10,596 nt of DNA from assembly GCA_913043885.1 (NCBI GenBank), contig CAJWOB010000055.1, positions 1 through 10,596 on the forward strand. The letters run 5' to 3'. Every line of letters begins with the position of its first letter. Position 1 is the first letter of the stretch. This stretch comes from an uncultured Spirochaetaceae bacterium (lineage in GTDB: Bacteria; Spirochaetota; Spirochaetia; SZUA-6; Bin103). Under the pieces are notes generated by a model. The model ran no database searches and was not told where the DNA came from. It saw only the letters and a program-made list of their open reading frames with translations. Of this stretch, positions 1 through 6,571 are shown in pieces. The translations under genes were made by a program, and so were the position numbers.

Positions 1-331
1 TGTGGGTGTTGCCGGGGTACCACCCCGCCGCCGGAAGCTCCGCCCAGCGCTTCAGCTCGGCGGTAAGGTCGACGGTGCCCTCCTTCGGGATCTGCACCGC
101 GGCGTTGAATGGCGTGTACTCGGTACCGCGCTCGATGGTGATGTCCGCCTGACCGCGGAGCGCCTCCACCTCGAACTCACCGTCGCAATAGAAGAACGGC
201 AGCCCGGGGCCCACCTTCTCGACACTGTCCGGCGGGCGGATGGATGTGCCCTGGGCGTCGTGGATGTGGACCTTGGCCGTTACCCGCGCCCCCGATTTGG
301 CATCGACGATTACCCCGTGGATGCGTCCCAT
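1..331 (-). CDS. CehA/McbA-like metallohydrolase, N-terminal fragment (cut by left window edge)
   Basis: The gene starts with ATG at 331 and stays open to the window edge, giving 110 residues. The fragment is a small beta-sandwich resembling the carboxypeptidase-regulatory fold (GVIVDAKSGARVTAKVHIHD, residues 6-25). It ends in GWYPGNTH (residues 103-110), just where a metal-binding N/D-T-H-x-H motif would begin. The 875-residue protein at 6572-9199 has the same arrangement: a beta domain running into GWVTADTHVH, with matching spacing and several shared residues (for example EYTP against EVTP). The present gene lacks the roughly 350-residue extra N-terminal part of that protein. From the family, the missing remainder should hold the PHP-like metal centre. 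Substrate unknown. It lies 19 nt downstream of the SDR gene, so it is probably co-transcribed with it. No convincing Shine-Dalgarno sequence precedes the ATG. Confidence 0.78.
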   Translation of the reverse strand, partial: MGRIHGVIVDAKSGARVTAKVHIHDAQGTSIRPPDSVEKVGPGLPFFYCDGEFEVEALRGQADITIERGTEYTPFNAAVQIPKEGTVDLTAELKRWAELPAAGWYPGNTH

Positions 332-350
332 GTGCCCGTTTCGGGCCTGC

Positions 351-1157
351 CTACCAGGCGGTCCAGCCGCCGTCGACCACCAGGTTATGACCGGTCAGGT
401 AGCTGCTGGCGTCGCTGGCGAGGAACAGTAGCGCCCCCTTGAGCTCGCGGGGCTGCCCCATCCGCTTCATCGGGCTCCGCTTCTTCAACCGCTCCACCAT
501 CTCGGCCGAGGCGCTCGGTGCCGGGAACGGGCCCGGGGAGAGGGTGTTGATGCGGATGCCATCACCGGCCCAATACACGGCCAGATGACGCGTCATATGG
601 ACGAGGCCGCCCTTCAACGTGTGATAGGAGACCGGGCTTGCCGTGGTAACCCCCTCGTAGGAGTCGGGATAGGAGCCGACCATCCCATACATCGAGCCTA
701 GCATGACGATGGTGCCGCCCCCCTCCCGCGACACCACGTGCTCGCGGAAGCGCCGCGCCAGCGAGAAGTAGCCAGTGGCGTTACGCAGATCGGTGGTGAA
801 CTCCTCGTCGGTAACGTTGGTCCAGTCCTTCCCGGGGGAGTAGGTGCCGTTGTTGACCAGAATGTCGATGCGGCCGACCGCGTCGAGCGCCTGGCTCCAG
901 GCACTGGCGATCGAGTCGGTATCGAGCTGGTCCATGGTGACCGCGTGGTGGCTCTGCTCCCCGCTGGCCGGCAGCTCGGCGATGCGGGCCTCCGCCTTGG
1001 CCAGGTCGCGGCTCGACGCCACCACGCTGGCACCGGCTTCCGCCAGGGCATGGGCAAACTGGGTACCCAGCAGCCCACTGGCGCCGGACAGGAAGGCGGT
1101 GCGGCCGGAGAGGTCGAACAGGTCGGTGGCCGTTCGGTCGGCGCTGGGTGCTGACAT
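351..1157 (-). CDS. Short-chain dehydrogenase/reductase (SDR), 268 aa
   Basis: Classical SDR: an NAD(P)-dependent alcohol/ketone oxidoreductase with a Rossmann fold. The cofactor motif is SGASGLLG (residues 24-31, for TGxxxGxG). The NNAG motif is present as NNGT (102-105). The catalytic set is N126, S155, Y178 and K182 (YHTLK), and the protein ends with the usual LTGHNLVVDGGW. The Ser-Tyr spacing is 23 residues, about ten more than usual, because of an insertion around residues 159-173 (PDSYEGVTTASP). I recall similar insertions in SDRs acting on sugars or sugar acids. The ATG at 1157 is preferred because the Rossmann strand then begins about 20 residues in. An ATG at 1169 (four residues longer) is possible. 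The open frame extends further upstream but that part reads as non-coding GC-rich sequence. It is divergent from the dehydrogenase at 1277 and upstream of the CehA-like fragment. Substrate not determinable. Confidence 0.9.
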   Translation of the reverse strand: MSAPSADRTATDLFDLSGRTAFLSGASGLLGTQFAHALAEAGASVVASSRDLAKAEARIAELPASGEQSHHAVTMDQLDTDSIASAWSQALDAVGRIDILVNNGTYSPGKDWTNVTDEEFTTDLRNATGYFSLARRFREHVVSREGGGTIVMLGSMYGMVGSYPDSYEGVTTASPVSYHTLKGGLVHMTRHLAVYWAGDGIRINTLSPGPFPAPSASAEMVERLKKRSPMKRMGQPRELKGALLFLASDASSYLTGHNLVVDGGWTAW

Positions 1158-1164
1158 CGCCCCG

Positions 1165-1193
1165 AGCATAGAGCAAGGCGCCACCGCTGGACA
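1165..1193 (-). promoter_or_regulatory. Possible promoter for the SDR gene, placed for a leaderless transcript
   Basis: On the minus strand TATGCT (1170-1165) lies 7 nt before the ATG at 1157, and a weak -35 match, TGTCCA (1193-1188), lies 17 nt further upstream. A -10 at this distance would start the RNA at or next to the start codon. No Shine-Dalgarno sequence is present, which fits. The hexamers match consensus only in part (about 4 of 6 and 3 of 6), and in GC-rich DNA this can occur by chance. The rest of the 119-nt divergent gap (1158-1276) shows a TTGACG at 1239-1244 facing the plus-strand gene, but without a good -10. Confidence 0.3.
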
Positions 1194-1276
1194 CCGAACG
1201 AGTAGCGGCCCCCGCCCAGCACGCGCCGGCTCCGCCGTTTGACGAGCGCGGTCGCCGCCGCCACCCTCGCTCCGCC

Positions 1277-2230
1277 ATGCACATCCGCACACTGGGCGTT
1301 GCCGGTCTCGGGCTTCTGGGGCGCGGCATCGCCGCCTGCGCGCTCGCCTACGGCTATCGGGTGGTGGCCTACACCCGCCGACAGGAGACCCACGACTCGG
1401 CCCGCGCATACATCGCACAGGCGATCGGCGAGCTAATCGAGCGCGCCGACTTCCCGGCCGACCTCGCCGACAGCTGGAGCAACGCCTACGTCGCCACCGA
1501 CGCGGTGGAGGATCTGGCCGCCAGTGACTTCGTCATCGAGACCATCGTCGAGGATATCGATGCCAAACGGGCGCTGTTCGACCGGCTGGAGGCGGCAGCG
1601 ACCGCCACGCTGCCGATCGCGAGCAACACCTCATCGCTGCCGATAGCGCTGCTGCAGGAGGGGCGCCGACACCCCGAGCGCTTCGTCGGCCTGCACTGGT
1701 CCGAGCACCCCCACCTCACCAGGTTTCTGGAGGTCATTCGTGGGGAGCGCACTTCTGACGAGGTGGCGGCCGCCGCGGTCGCCCTGGGCGAGGGCATGGG
1801 CAAGGACCCGGGCATCGTCAAGAAGGACGTGCCGGCCTTCATCGTCAACCGGATTGCCTACGCCATGTACCGCGAGGCGCTCCATCTGGTGGAGACCGGC
1901 GTGGCCGACGCCGAGACCATCGACCGGTCGGTGCGCAACGCGCTCGGGCTGTGGGCGGCCTTCTGCGGCCCATTTCGATGGATCGACACCACCGGCGGGC
2001 CCGCGATGTACGGCCGCGCCATGAACCGCGTGTTCCCGACGCTCAGCAACGCCACCGAAGTGCCGGCGTTTGCGCAGGCGCTAATCGACGAGGAGGCGGC
2101 GGGGGCGCCTTCAGGCCACGGTTTCTTCGACTACGCGGAGGGCGAGGCCGAAGATTGGGAGCGTCGGTTTCGCGACCACGTCTGGGAAATCCGGCGGCTG
2201 CAGTCGCCCGGCGCGCCGGAGGCGCGCTAG
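1277..2230 (+). CDS. Short 3-hydroxyacyl-CoA / L-gulonate 3-dehydrogenase family protein, 317 aa
   Basis: NAD-dependent dehydrogenase of the 3-hydroxyacyl-CoA dehydrogenase superfamily, in the short single-copy form that includes 3-hydroxybutyryl-CoA dehydrogenase, carnitine dehydrogenase and L-gulonate dehydrogenase (lambda-crystallin). Visible features: GLGLLG (residues 10-15) for NAD, IETIVEDIDAKRALF (87-101), ASNTSS (115-120), probable catalytic His140 in GLHW with Glu152 twelve residues later as in the human enzyme, Asn191 in IVNRIAYA, and the helical C-terminal domain with GHGFFDY near its end. The usual HFFNP after the catalytic His is HWSEHP here, which argues against an ordinary fatty acyl-CoA substrate. 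A hydroxy acid related to the sugar enzymes nearby is my inference. The ATG at 1277 places the Rossmann strand at residues 5-10, as expected. No clear ribosome binding site. It converges on the next gene with a 15-nt gap. Confidence 0.88.
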   Translation: MHIRTLGVAGLGLLGRGIAACALAYGYRVVAYTRRQETHDSARAYIAQAIGELIERADFPADLADSWSNAYVATDAVEDLAASDFVIETIVEDIDAKRALFDRLEAAATATLPIASNTSSLPIALLQEGRRHPERFVGLHWSEHPHLTRFLEVIRGERTSDEVAAAAVALGEGMGKDPGIVKKDVPAFIVNRIAYAMYREALHLVETGVADAETIDRSVRNALGLWAAFCGPFRWIDTTGGPAMYGRAMNRVFPTLSNATEVPAFAQALIDEEAAGAPSGHGFFDYAEGEAEDWERRFRDHVWEIRRLQSPGAPEAR

Positions 2231-2245
2231 GCCGGGGAGCCCGGG

Positions 2246-3307
2246 CTAGCCGGGAACCGCCGCCGCCTGACCGGAGGCGAGGCTGCGCTTAACCGCCTCG
2301 CCGAACGCCGTGTAGCGCACGCCGTCCTCGAACCGCGTGCGGGAGATGTGGCCTTCGCCGCGGATGGTGGTGACGAAATCGTGCTCCACCCGCCAGCCGG
2401 TTGGCAGCTCGTCGCGGAACGGCTCCGGCGTGTCGGCTGGTACCGGCAGCTCCAGAGGCTTCAGCTCCTTGTCCCCCCGCTTGGCGCCAGACAGCTTGTG
2501 GTAGCCCCCCACCTGCAGCGTTCCCTCGCTACCGTGGAGCATGAAGCCTGGCGCACCGGCCAGACCGGACACCGCCGACTCCTGCATGTGCATCTGCGCT
2601 CCGCACTGCATCTCGGCGATGATGTCGATGTAGTCCGGTAGTGTGGCGCGCATCACGCCGGCATCGTCCCTACGCATGGGAACGAAGCGACGGGCCATCG
2701 CCATCACCCTGGTTGCCGGGCCCACCCAGAAGCACACGTCTTCGTAGTCCTTGGTGATGGTCTGGATATTGACGCCGCAGTACTCCTCGTTGAACCGCCA
2801 GGTAAGAGGCCCATCGCGATCGATGAAGCTGCCGACCTGGCGGACCGAGACGGCCAGGAGGTCACCCAGGTAGCCGTCGGCGATCAGCTTGCGGATGTGA
2901 CCGTCGAGGCTGAGCGACAGGCCCCCAGGCACCAGCTGCGTAACCAGGTGGGGGTTGCGCTGCGACGCTGCCAGCATCGCCTGCGCCTCGGCCAGATCGT
3001 TGGCCATGCGCGCCTCGCACAGCACGTGCTTGCCGGCGTCGAGCGCGGCGACGGTGACGCGGGAATGCATATAGGGCCAGGTGCCGATGACCACCGCGTC
3101 GATGTCGTCGGCGTCGACTATGGCGCGCCAGTGGTCGTGGGCGCGTGCGATGCCGATCTCGTCGGCGACCCGCTGGCTGGAGTCGAGGGAACGGTTGGCT
3201 ACCGCCACGAGCTCGACGTTTGGCTGAGCAAGAAGTCCAGGGATATGGCGGTTGCGGGTGTTGGAGCCGGCGCCGACGAAGCCGACGCGGAGTGTCTCGG
3301 TTGCCAC
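2246..3307 (-). CDS. Gfo/Idh/MocA-like protein lacking the catalytic EKP lysine, 353 aa
   Basis: Two-domain protein of the Gfo/Idh/MocA fold. The N-terminal Rossmann domain carries GFVGAGSNTRNRHIP (residues 9-23), VAVANRS and VVIGTWPYMHS. A C-terminal alpha/beta domain follows. In active members the segment after HVL is (C)EKP, with Lys as a catalytic residue. Here it is CEARMA (97-102), so the Lys is absent. The usual GGG...D..xH motif is also replaced by a stretch around GVNIQTITKDYED (178-190) with no His. I recall CEAR/CQAR-type members in environmental bacteria, so this is probably a real subgroup rather than decay, but normal sugar dehydrogenase chemistry is doubtful. The start is GTG at 3307, since no ATG fits. 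It lies 75 nt behind the mutarotase gene and may either join that operon or use the TATCAT element just upstream. Confidence 0.88.
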   Translation of the reverse strand: MATETLRVGFVGAGSNTRNRHIPGLLAQPNVELVAVANRSLDSSQRVADEIGIARAHDHWRAIVDADDIDAVVIGTWPYMHSRVTVAALDAGKHVLCEARMANDLAEAQAMLAASQRNPHLVTQLVPGGLSLSLDGHIRKLIADGYLGDLLAVSVRQVGSFIDRDGPLTWRFNEEYCGVNIQTITKDYEDVCFWVGPATRVMAMARRFVPMRRDDAGVMRATLPDYIDIIAEMQCGAQMHMQESAVSGLAGAPGFMLHGSEGTLQVGGYHKLSGAKRGDKELKPLELPVPADTPEPFRDELPTGWRVEHDFVTTIRGEGHISRTRFEDGVRYTAFGEAVKRSLASGQAAAVPG

Positions 3308-3313
3308 GGCCGG

Positions 3314-3342
3314 ATGATACCCGCTCGCAGCTAGCCGGCTAA
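3314..3342 (-). promoter_or_regulatory. Possible promoter for the 353-aa Gfo/Idh/MocA-like gene
   Basis: On the minus strand TATCAT (3319-3314, five of six to the -10 consensus) stands exactly 6 nt before the GTG start at 3307. TTAGCC (3342-3337) lies 17 nt upstream of it as a weak -35 (three of six). Transcription would begin at the start codon, giving a leaderless message. No Shine-Dalgarno sequence is seen. This is the best of three such elements in the window. The prediction is not proven by sequence. Confidence 0.4.
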
Positions 3343-3346
3343 GCCC

Positions 3347-3375
3347 GCGGCTGCAGCCGCCGCGGCGGCGGCGGC
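3347..3375. repeat. Overlapping perfect palindromes and a CGG-type trinucleotide run
   Basis: Two 14-nt perfect palindromes overlap: GCGGCTGCAGCCGC (3347-3360) and GCCGCCGCGGCGGC (3356-3369). The second continues into a GGC/GCG triplet run to about 3375. A further 8-nt palindrome, AGCCGGCT, lies at 3333-3340. They fall between the mutarotase stop and the next gene, where a transcription end or RNA-stabilising structure would be expected. There is no T-tract on either strand, so it is not a standard intrinsic terminator. Alternative pairings make the folded form unclear. Confidence 0.45.
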
Positions 3376-3382
3376 GAGAGGA

Positions 3383-3697
3383 CTAATCGAATTCGCCGAA
3401 GGAGAACGCGAGCGGCAGCTCCTCGAAGATGAGGTCGCCCTGCGCGTCGGTCTCCAGCACTTCCTTCATGTACTCGTTCCACTTCGGCGTGATCGGATCG
3501 GCAGCCGCGCCATCGAAACTCTCCCGCGATGGCGCGGTCTGGTGAACGAACAGCACGTCGTCCCTGCGGTAGATCACCATGCTCAGCCCGAGTCGGCGCA
3601 GCATCTGGTCCATCTCCGGCCAGAGTTCGTCGTGGCGCCGTTTGTACTCGTCGTAGGCGCCGGGCCTGAGTCGCAGCGCCAGCCCTTGCGAGACCAC
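3383..3697 (-). CDS. rhaM: L-rhamnose mutarotase family protein, 104 aa
   Basis: Small dimeric alpha/beta-barrel enzyme family that interconverts alpha and beta anomers of L-rhamnose or related sugars. The length (104 residues) equals that of E. coli RhaM. Residues DEYKRRHDELWPE (16-28) match its active-site helix, placing Tyr18 and the catalytic His22 at the same numbers. Further family signatures are IYRRDDVLFV (42-51) and PKWNEYM in the second half. The start is GTG at 3697, fixed by a GGAGGT ribosome binding site six nt upstream. Longer readings of this frame run back into the preceding gene and are not credible. It is the fifth gene of the operon, 13 nt after the EKP-type oxidoreductase. 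No rhamnose isomerase, kinase or aldolase is nearby, so the symbol denotes the family and the true sugar may differ. Confidence 0.9.
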   Translation of the reverse strand: MVSQGLALRLRPGAYDEYKRRHDELWPEMDQMLRRLGLSMVIYRRDDVLFVHQTAPSRESFDGAAADPITPKWNEYMKEVLETDAQGDLIFEELPLAFSFGEFD

Positions 3698-3703
3698 TAG
3701 CGG

Positions 3704-3709
3704 ACCTCC
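3704..3709 (-). promoter_or_regulatory. Ribosome binding site for the mutarotase gene
   Basis: On the minus strand GGAGGT (3709-3704) lies one nt past the preceding gene's TGA and six nt before the GTG at 3697. It is the only strong Shine-Dalgarno sequence seen before a start codon in this window, and it decides the start of this short gene. Confidence 0.85.
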
Positions 3710-3710
3710 G

Positions 3711-4820
3711 TCACAAGCGCACCGGCTGGTCCGTCCGCGCCGACTCGATCGCCGCCTCGGACACCTGGGCGGCAAATGCGCCATGGTAGATGGGAGAAAT
3801 CGGCTCGGCATCGCCGAGTACCGCATCCACCAGGTTGTTGGCCGGGGCGCCGGTCGGATAGGTGTCCGCCTCCGTCGCCAGTTGCGGATACTCGGTAACA
3901 TCGCCGCCCCGCACCTCCGTGCGCAGCGTCCCTTTCCACAGCTCCTGATCGAGGATGCCGCCGGTGGCGTGCACCCGTACCTCGTAGTGCATGGTGCGCG
4001 CGGTGGCGGTGCCGTTGCTGCTGAGAGTAACCAGCGCACCGTTGTCCAGGGTCATCAGGATGGCGTCGTAGACATCGACCGGAGCGCCGTCGTTCTCCAG
4101 CTTGGCGAACACCTCGACCGGACGCGCGTCGGTCAGATACGACACGTAGGCGGCGGCATGGGCTACCTGGGTGTGGATCTGCCCACCGCCAGATACCGCG
4201 GCGCTGCTGTAGGTGTCGCGCCCAGGCGCCAGGTAGGGCGGCTTGTGCTCGTTGCGCAGCTCGCCGCCGGTCGCCATCGCGTCGGCAAACGACAGACCCA
4301 GGTACAGCCCCTTGGTGATGTTGGTAAACAGCATGGTGATGGCCCGCGGCTCGCCCAGCTCGCCGGCCAGCATTAGCCGGCGCGCCTCGATGGCATGGCT
4401 GGTGAAGTGATAGGTGGTGCCCACCATGGCATGCAGGCCGCGCTCCTCGGCGGCGGCGGCGATGTGGTAGCCCTCGGCACCCGAGAAGCACAGCGGCTTC
4501 TCCACGAGGATGTGCAGGCCGGCCTCCAGGGCCGCCATCGCCTGGGCGTAGTGGAGCGAGGGCACCGAGCTGATCACCACCGCCTGCAGGCCGTCGATGG
4601 CCAGCAGCTGCTCGGCGGTGGTAACGCCATGGGCCACGCCGAAGTCGTCGGCGATGCGCGCCGCGGTCTCGGCATCGTGGTGCTGTACCACCACCAGGTC
4701 GGCCTTTGGGTTGGCGGCCAGCGCCGGTACGTGCGCGGTGGTCCCCCACCAGCCGGCGCCGAGGACCGCTACCTTTGCCAGGCCATGGACGGTTTGCGCT
4801 CGAGGCTTGGTGTCAGCCAT
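3711..4820 (-). CDS. Gfo/Idh/MocA family oxidoreductase with intact EKP motif, 369 aa
   Basis: NAD(P)-dependent dehydrogenase of the family that includes glucose-fructose oxidoreductase and inositol dehydrogenase, usually acting on sugars or cyclitols. The Rossmann domain shows VAVLGAGWWG (residues 17-26), VVISSVPSLH (81-90) and HILVEKPLCF (103-112) with the catalytic Lys108. The C-terminal domain carries GGGQIHTQVAHA (211-222). Its His221 corresponds to the catalytic His of the family, while the usual Asp four residues before is Thr217. The start is ATG at 4820, one nt after the TGA of the preceding gene, so translation is probably coupled. About 14 residues precede the first strand, slightly long but acceptable. 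Its place beside a mutarotase supports a sugar substrate. Which sugar is not shown. Confidence 0.92.
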   Translation of the reverse strand: MADTKPRAQTVHGLAKVAVLGAGWWGTTAHVPALAANPKADLVVVQHHDAETAARIADDFGVAHGVTTAEQLLAIDGLQAVVISSVPSLHYAQAMAALEAGLHILVEKPLCFSGAEGYHIAAAAEERGLHAMVGTTYHFTSHAIEARRLMLAGELGEPRAITMLFTNITKGLYLGLSFADAMATGGELRNEHKPPYLAPGRDTYSSAAVSGGGQIHTQVAHAAAYVSYLTDARPVEVFAKLENDGAPVDVYDAILMTLDNGALVTLSSNGTATARTMHYEVRVHATGGILDQELWKGTLRTEVRGGDVTEYPQLATEADTYPTGAPANNLVDAVLGDAEPISPIYHGAFAAQVSEAAIESARTDQPVRL

Positions 4821-4821
4821 G

Positions 4822-6570
4822 TCAGCGCCGGTCCCACGGCGGCAGCGCCGTCGGCAGCTGCACGTAACGGTCGGTGCCCAGCGTCACCGAGGCCACCGCG
4901 CTCGGCGCCAGGACGACCCGAATCGCCCCGCCATCGGCGGCGTCCAGCTTGACGTCGTCGTCGAGGGCATCGGATGCGACCGAGGTGAAGCGGTGCTCGC
5001 CGTAGGCCCCCGCCTGCACGATTACCTCTCGGCTATTCACCGGGTCGAGATTGCAGAGGGTAAGGTCGGTGCTGTCGGCGGCCAGCTTGGTCACCAGCCC
5101 GGCGACCGCATCGGGGTATCCGGGACGCTGGCCCTTGGGGTCGAAGTAGCGCACCCGGGCGTGCAGCGGGAAGCCGTCGCGCCCGCTGGGTATGGCTCCC
5201 AGCCCCAGCATCAGCAGCGGGTCGGTATCGGACGGGCAGTAGCGGTTCATGTCGTCGGACAGCCGCGTGTCGGGGCTGGAGTGATCGGTCCGCATCCCCT
5301 CCATCTGTGCCCGGAGCCCTTCGAGCGACGACTCCAGCGCGTTCTCCGGGTAGCCGGCGTCGCTGCCATCCAGGTAGTCCAGCCACGGGTCGTCGGTCAC
5401 CCGTAGGCGATCGTCGGCCCTCATCGACCAGTAGTAGAGCTCCCTGGCCGACACCGCATATGGCTCGGGCACGAACGAGTACCAGCCGTCGTCACCGTGC
5501 ATGGTCGGATACAGGGTCTGCCCGTTCTCCTCCTTGGCGCCGGCGTTTACGCCGTCGAGCGTGGTGCGCCAGGCGTCGACGTACTTCTGGTCACCGGACA
5601 GCAGCAGGCCGTTGGCCAGTCCAGGGGCAGCCCGCATCTTGAAGAACGGCCGGTCCTGCATCTCGCCGGTCTGTGGCACCTCCACGGTGAAGCCCCAGCC
5701 GTAGACGCCCCCCCACCAGCGGCCGCCGGGGGCGCCGTCCAGGCCGACGTTGGTGGGCAGGATGCCGTTGTTGGCCTCGATCCGCTCCAGCCACGCGTCC
5801 AGGTAGTCGAGTGCCCAGTCGCGGTAGCGGTCCTCGCCGGTAAGGGCGTACACGTTCAGCGCGAGGCTGGTGGTGTGCATGTTGAGCGGGTGGTCGCCGA
5901 TTACGTCGTTGTAGTCCTTGAAGTGGGCGACCATCTCCTCGTAGTTGCGCTCGCCGTGGCCGAGCCGGAAGCGACCCTCCACCTCGATCCGGTCGCCGGC
6001 CCAGTCCAGGCCGGTCGCCTGGCGCATCATCGGCCCGCGGCTGCCGTTGATCATGCTGCGGATAAGCCGGTTCTCGGGATCCCAGTTGTCGCAGCCAGGC
6101 TCGTCGCCCATGTAGAAGCCGGCATAGCGCCGCGAGCGGGTGAGCAGCTTGTCGTCGTAGGGATCGGCCAACGGCTCCAGGGTAAACGCCGACCAGCCCT
6201 CGCCGTTGTGCATCCAGTCGAACATGGTCGGGAACTCTTTGTAGTACATGCCGTCGCGGGCGAACGGCACATCGACGGTCTTCGCCTCGGTGTACTGGGC
6301 CAGGTGCCCGTCCCAGCCGCGCCGGTAGCAGTCCAGCACCGACTGCCGGCCACCGATGGTGTAGAGCGCGGTGAAGTTCAGCAGGTTCTCGGCTGCATCG
6401 TCGGGCCCGTCGTCGCCGCCCCAGCGCGGTACGCACATCAGGTAACCGCGCTCGTCGAAGTACTTGGCGAAGAACTCCTCCACTGCGTCTGCCTGGGCAT
6501 CCATGTAGAGGCGGGTGAGGAGGGCCCAGCGGGGCGGTGCCGCGGGCGCGTTGAGGGTGATGGTTCTCAT
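4822..6570 (-). CDS. Uncharacterised 582-aa protein, probably an (alpha/alpha)-barrel with C-terminal beta domain
   Basis: I do not recognise a named enzyme. Residues about 15-420 alternate helical stretches with conserved-looking aromatic and acidic loops: GGDDGPDDAAEN (51-62), DWMHNGEGW (118-126), NRLIRSMINGSRGP (167-180), HTTSLALNVYALTGEDRYRDW (near 232-252), GGRWWGGVYGWGF (282-294) and HGDDGWYSF (358-366). The repeated 'Y-x-L-T/S-G-D/E-x-K/R-Y' turns (ALTGEDRYR, LLSGDQKYV) are typical of six-hairpin (alpha/alpha)6 glycosidase or lyase-like folds. Residues about 465-575 look beta-rich, like the small C-terminal domain of such enzymes. I recall similar unannotated proteins in environmental genomes with the INGSRGP motif. 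The ATG at 6570 is preferred over the frame's earlier ATGs up to 6630, which would overlap the upstream gene. It follows that gene's TGA by one nt. No signal peptide. Function inferred only as possible carbohydrate processing. Confidence 0.8.
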   Translation of the reverse strand: MRTITLNAPAAPPRWALLTRLYMDAQADAVEEFFAKYFDERGYLMCVPRWGGDDGPDDAAENLLNFTALYTIGGRQSVLDCYRRGWDGHLAQYTEAKTVDVPFARDGMYYKEFPTMFDWMHNGEGWSAFTLEPLADPYDDKLLTRSRRYAGFYMGDEPGCDNWDPENRLIRSMINGSRGPMMRQATGLDWAGDRIEVEGRFRLGHGERNYEEMVAHFKDYNDVIGDHPLNMHTTSLALNVYALTGEDRYRDWALDYLDAWLERIEANNGILPTNVGLDGAPGGRWWGGVYGWGFTVEVPQTGEMQDRPFFKMRAAPGLANGLLLSGDQKYVDAWRTTLDGVNAGAKEENGQTLYPTMHGDDGWYSFVPEPYAVSARELYYWSMRADDRLRVTDDPWLDYLDGSDAGYPENALESSLEGLRAQMEGMRTDHSSPDTRLSDDMNRYCPSDTDPLLMLGLGAIPSGRDGFPLHARVRYFDPKGQRPGYPDAVAGLVTKLAADSTDLTLCNLDPVNSREVIVQAGAYGEHRFTSVASDALDDDVKLDAADGGAIRVVLAPSAVASVTLGTDRYVQLPTALPPWDRR

Positions 6571-6571
6571 A

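Noticed and set aside
2..442. Plus-strand frame at the left edge (146 codons)
   Set aside because: Opposite the CehA-like fragment, whose translation matches the other CehA-like protein of the window. The plus-strand product is Arg-rich and low in pattern.
1239..1267. TTGACG as the -35 of a promoter for the plus-strand dehydrogenase
   Set aside because: The -35 is good but the hexamer 17 nt downstream (CACCCT) matches the -10 consensus poorly, so I do not list it as a feature.
1158..1418. N-terminal extension of the SDR to 355 residues
   Set aside because: The extension is Arg/Gly/Pro-rich, overlaps the start of the divergent dehydrogenase gene and precedes a complete SDR N-terminus.
2231..2249. 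GC-rich hairpin between the convergent genes (CCGGG-GAG-CCCGG) as a two-way terminator
   Set aside because: Only five base pairs, no T-tract on either strand, and it reaches into the stop codon of the minus-strand gene. In such GC-rich DNA small stems are expected by chance.
3697..4749. Minus-strand open frame of 350 codons in another frame of the EKP oxidoreductase gene
   Set aside because: Same strand and region as a gene with all family motifs. The product is Arg/Gly/Ala-rich without recognisable pattern, a frame shadow.
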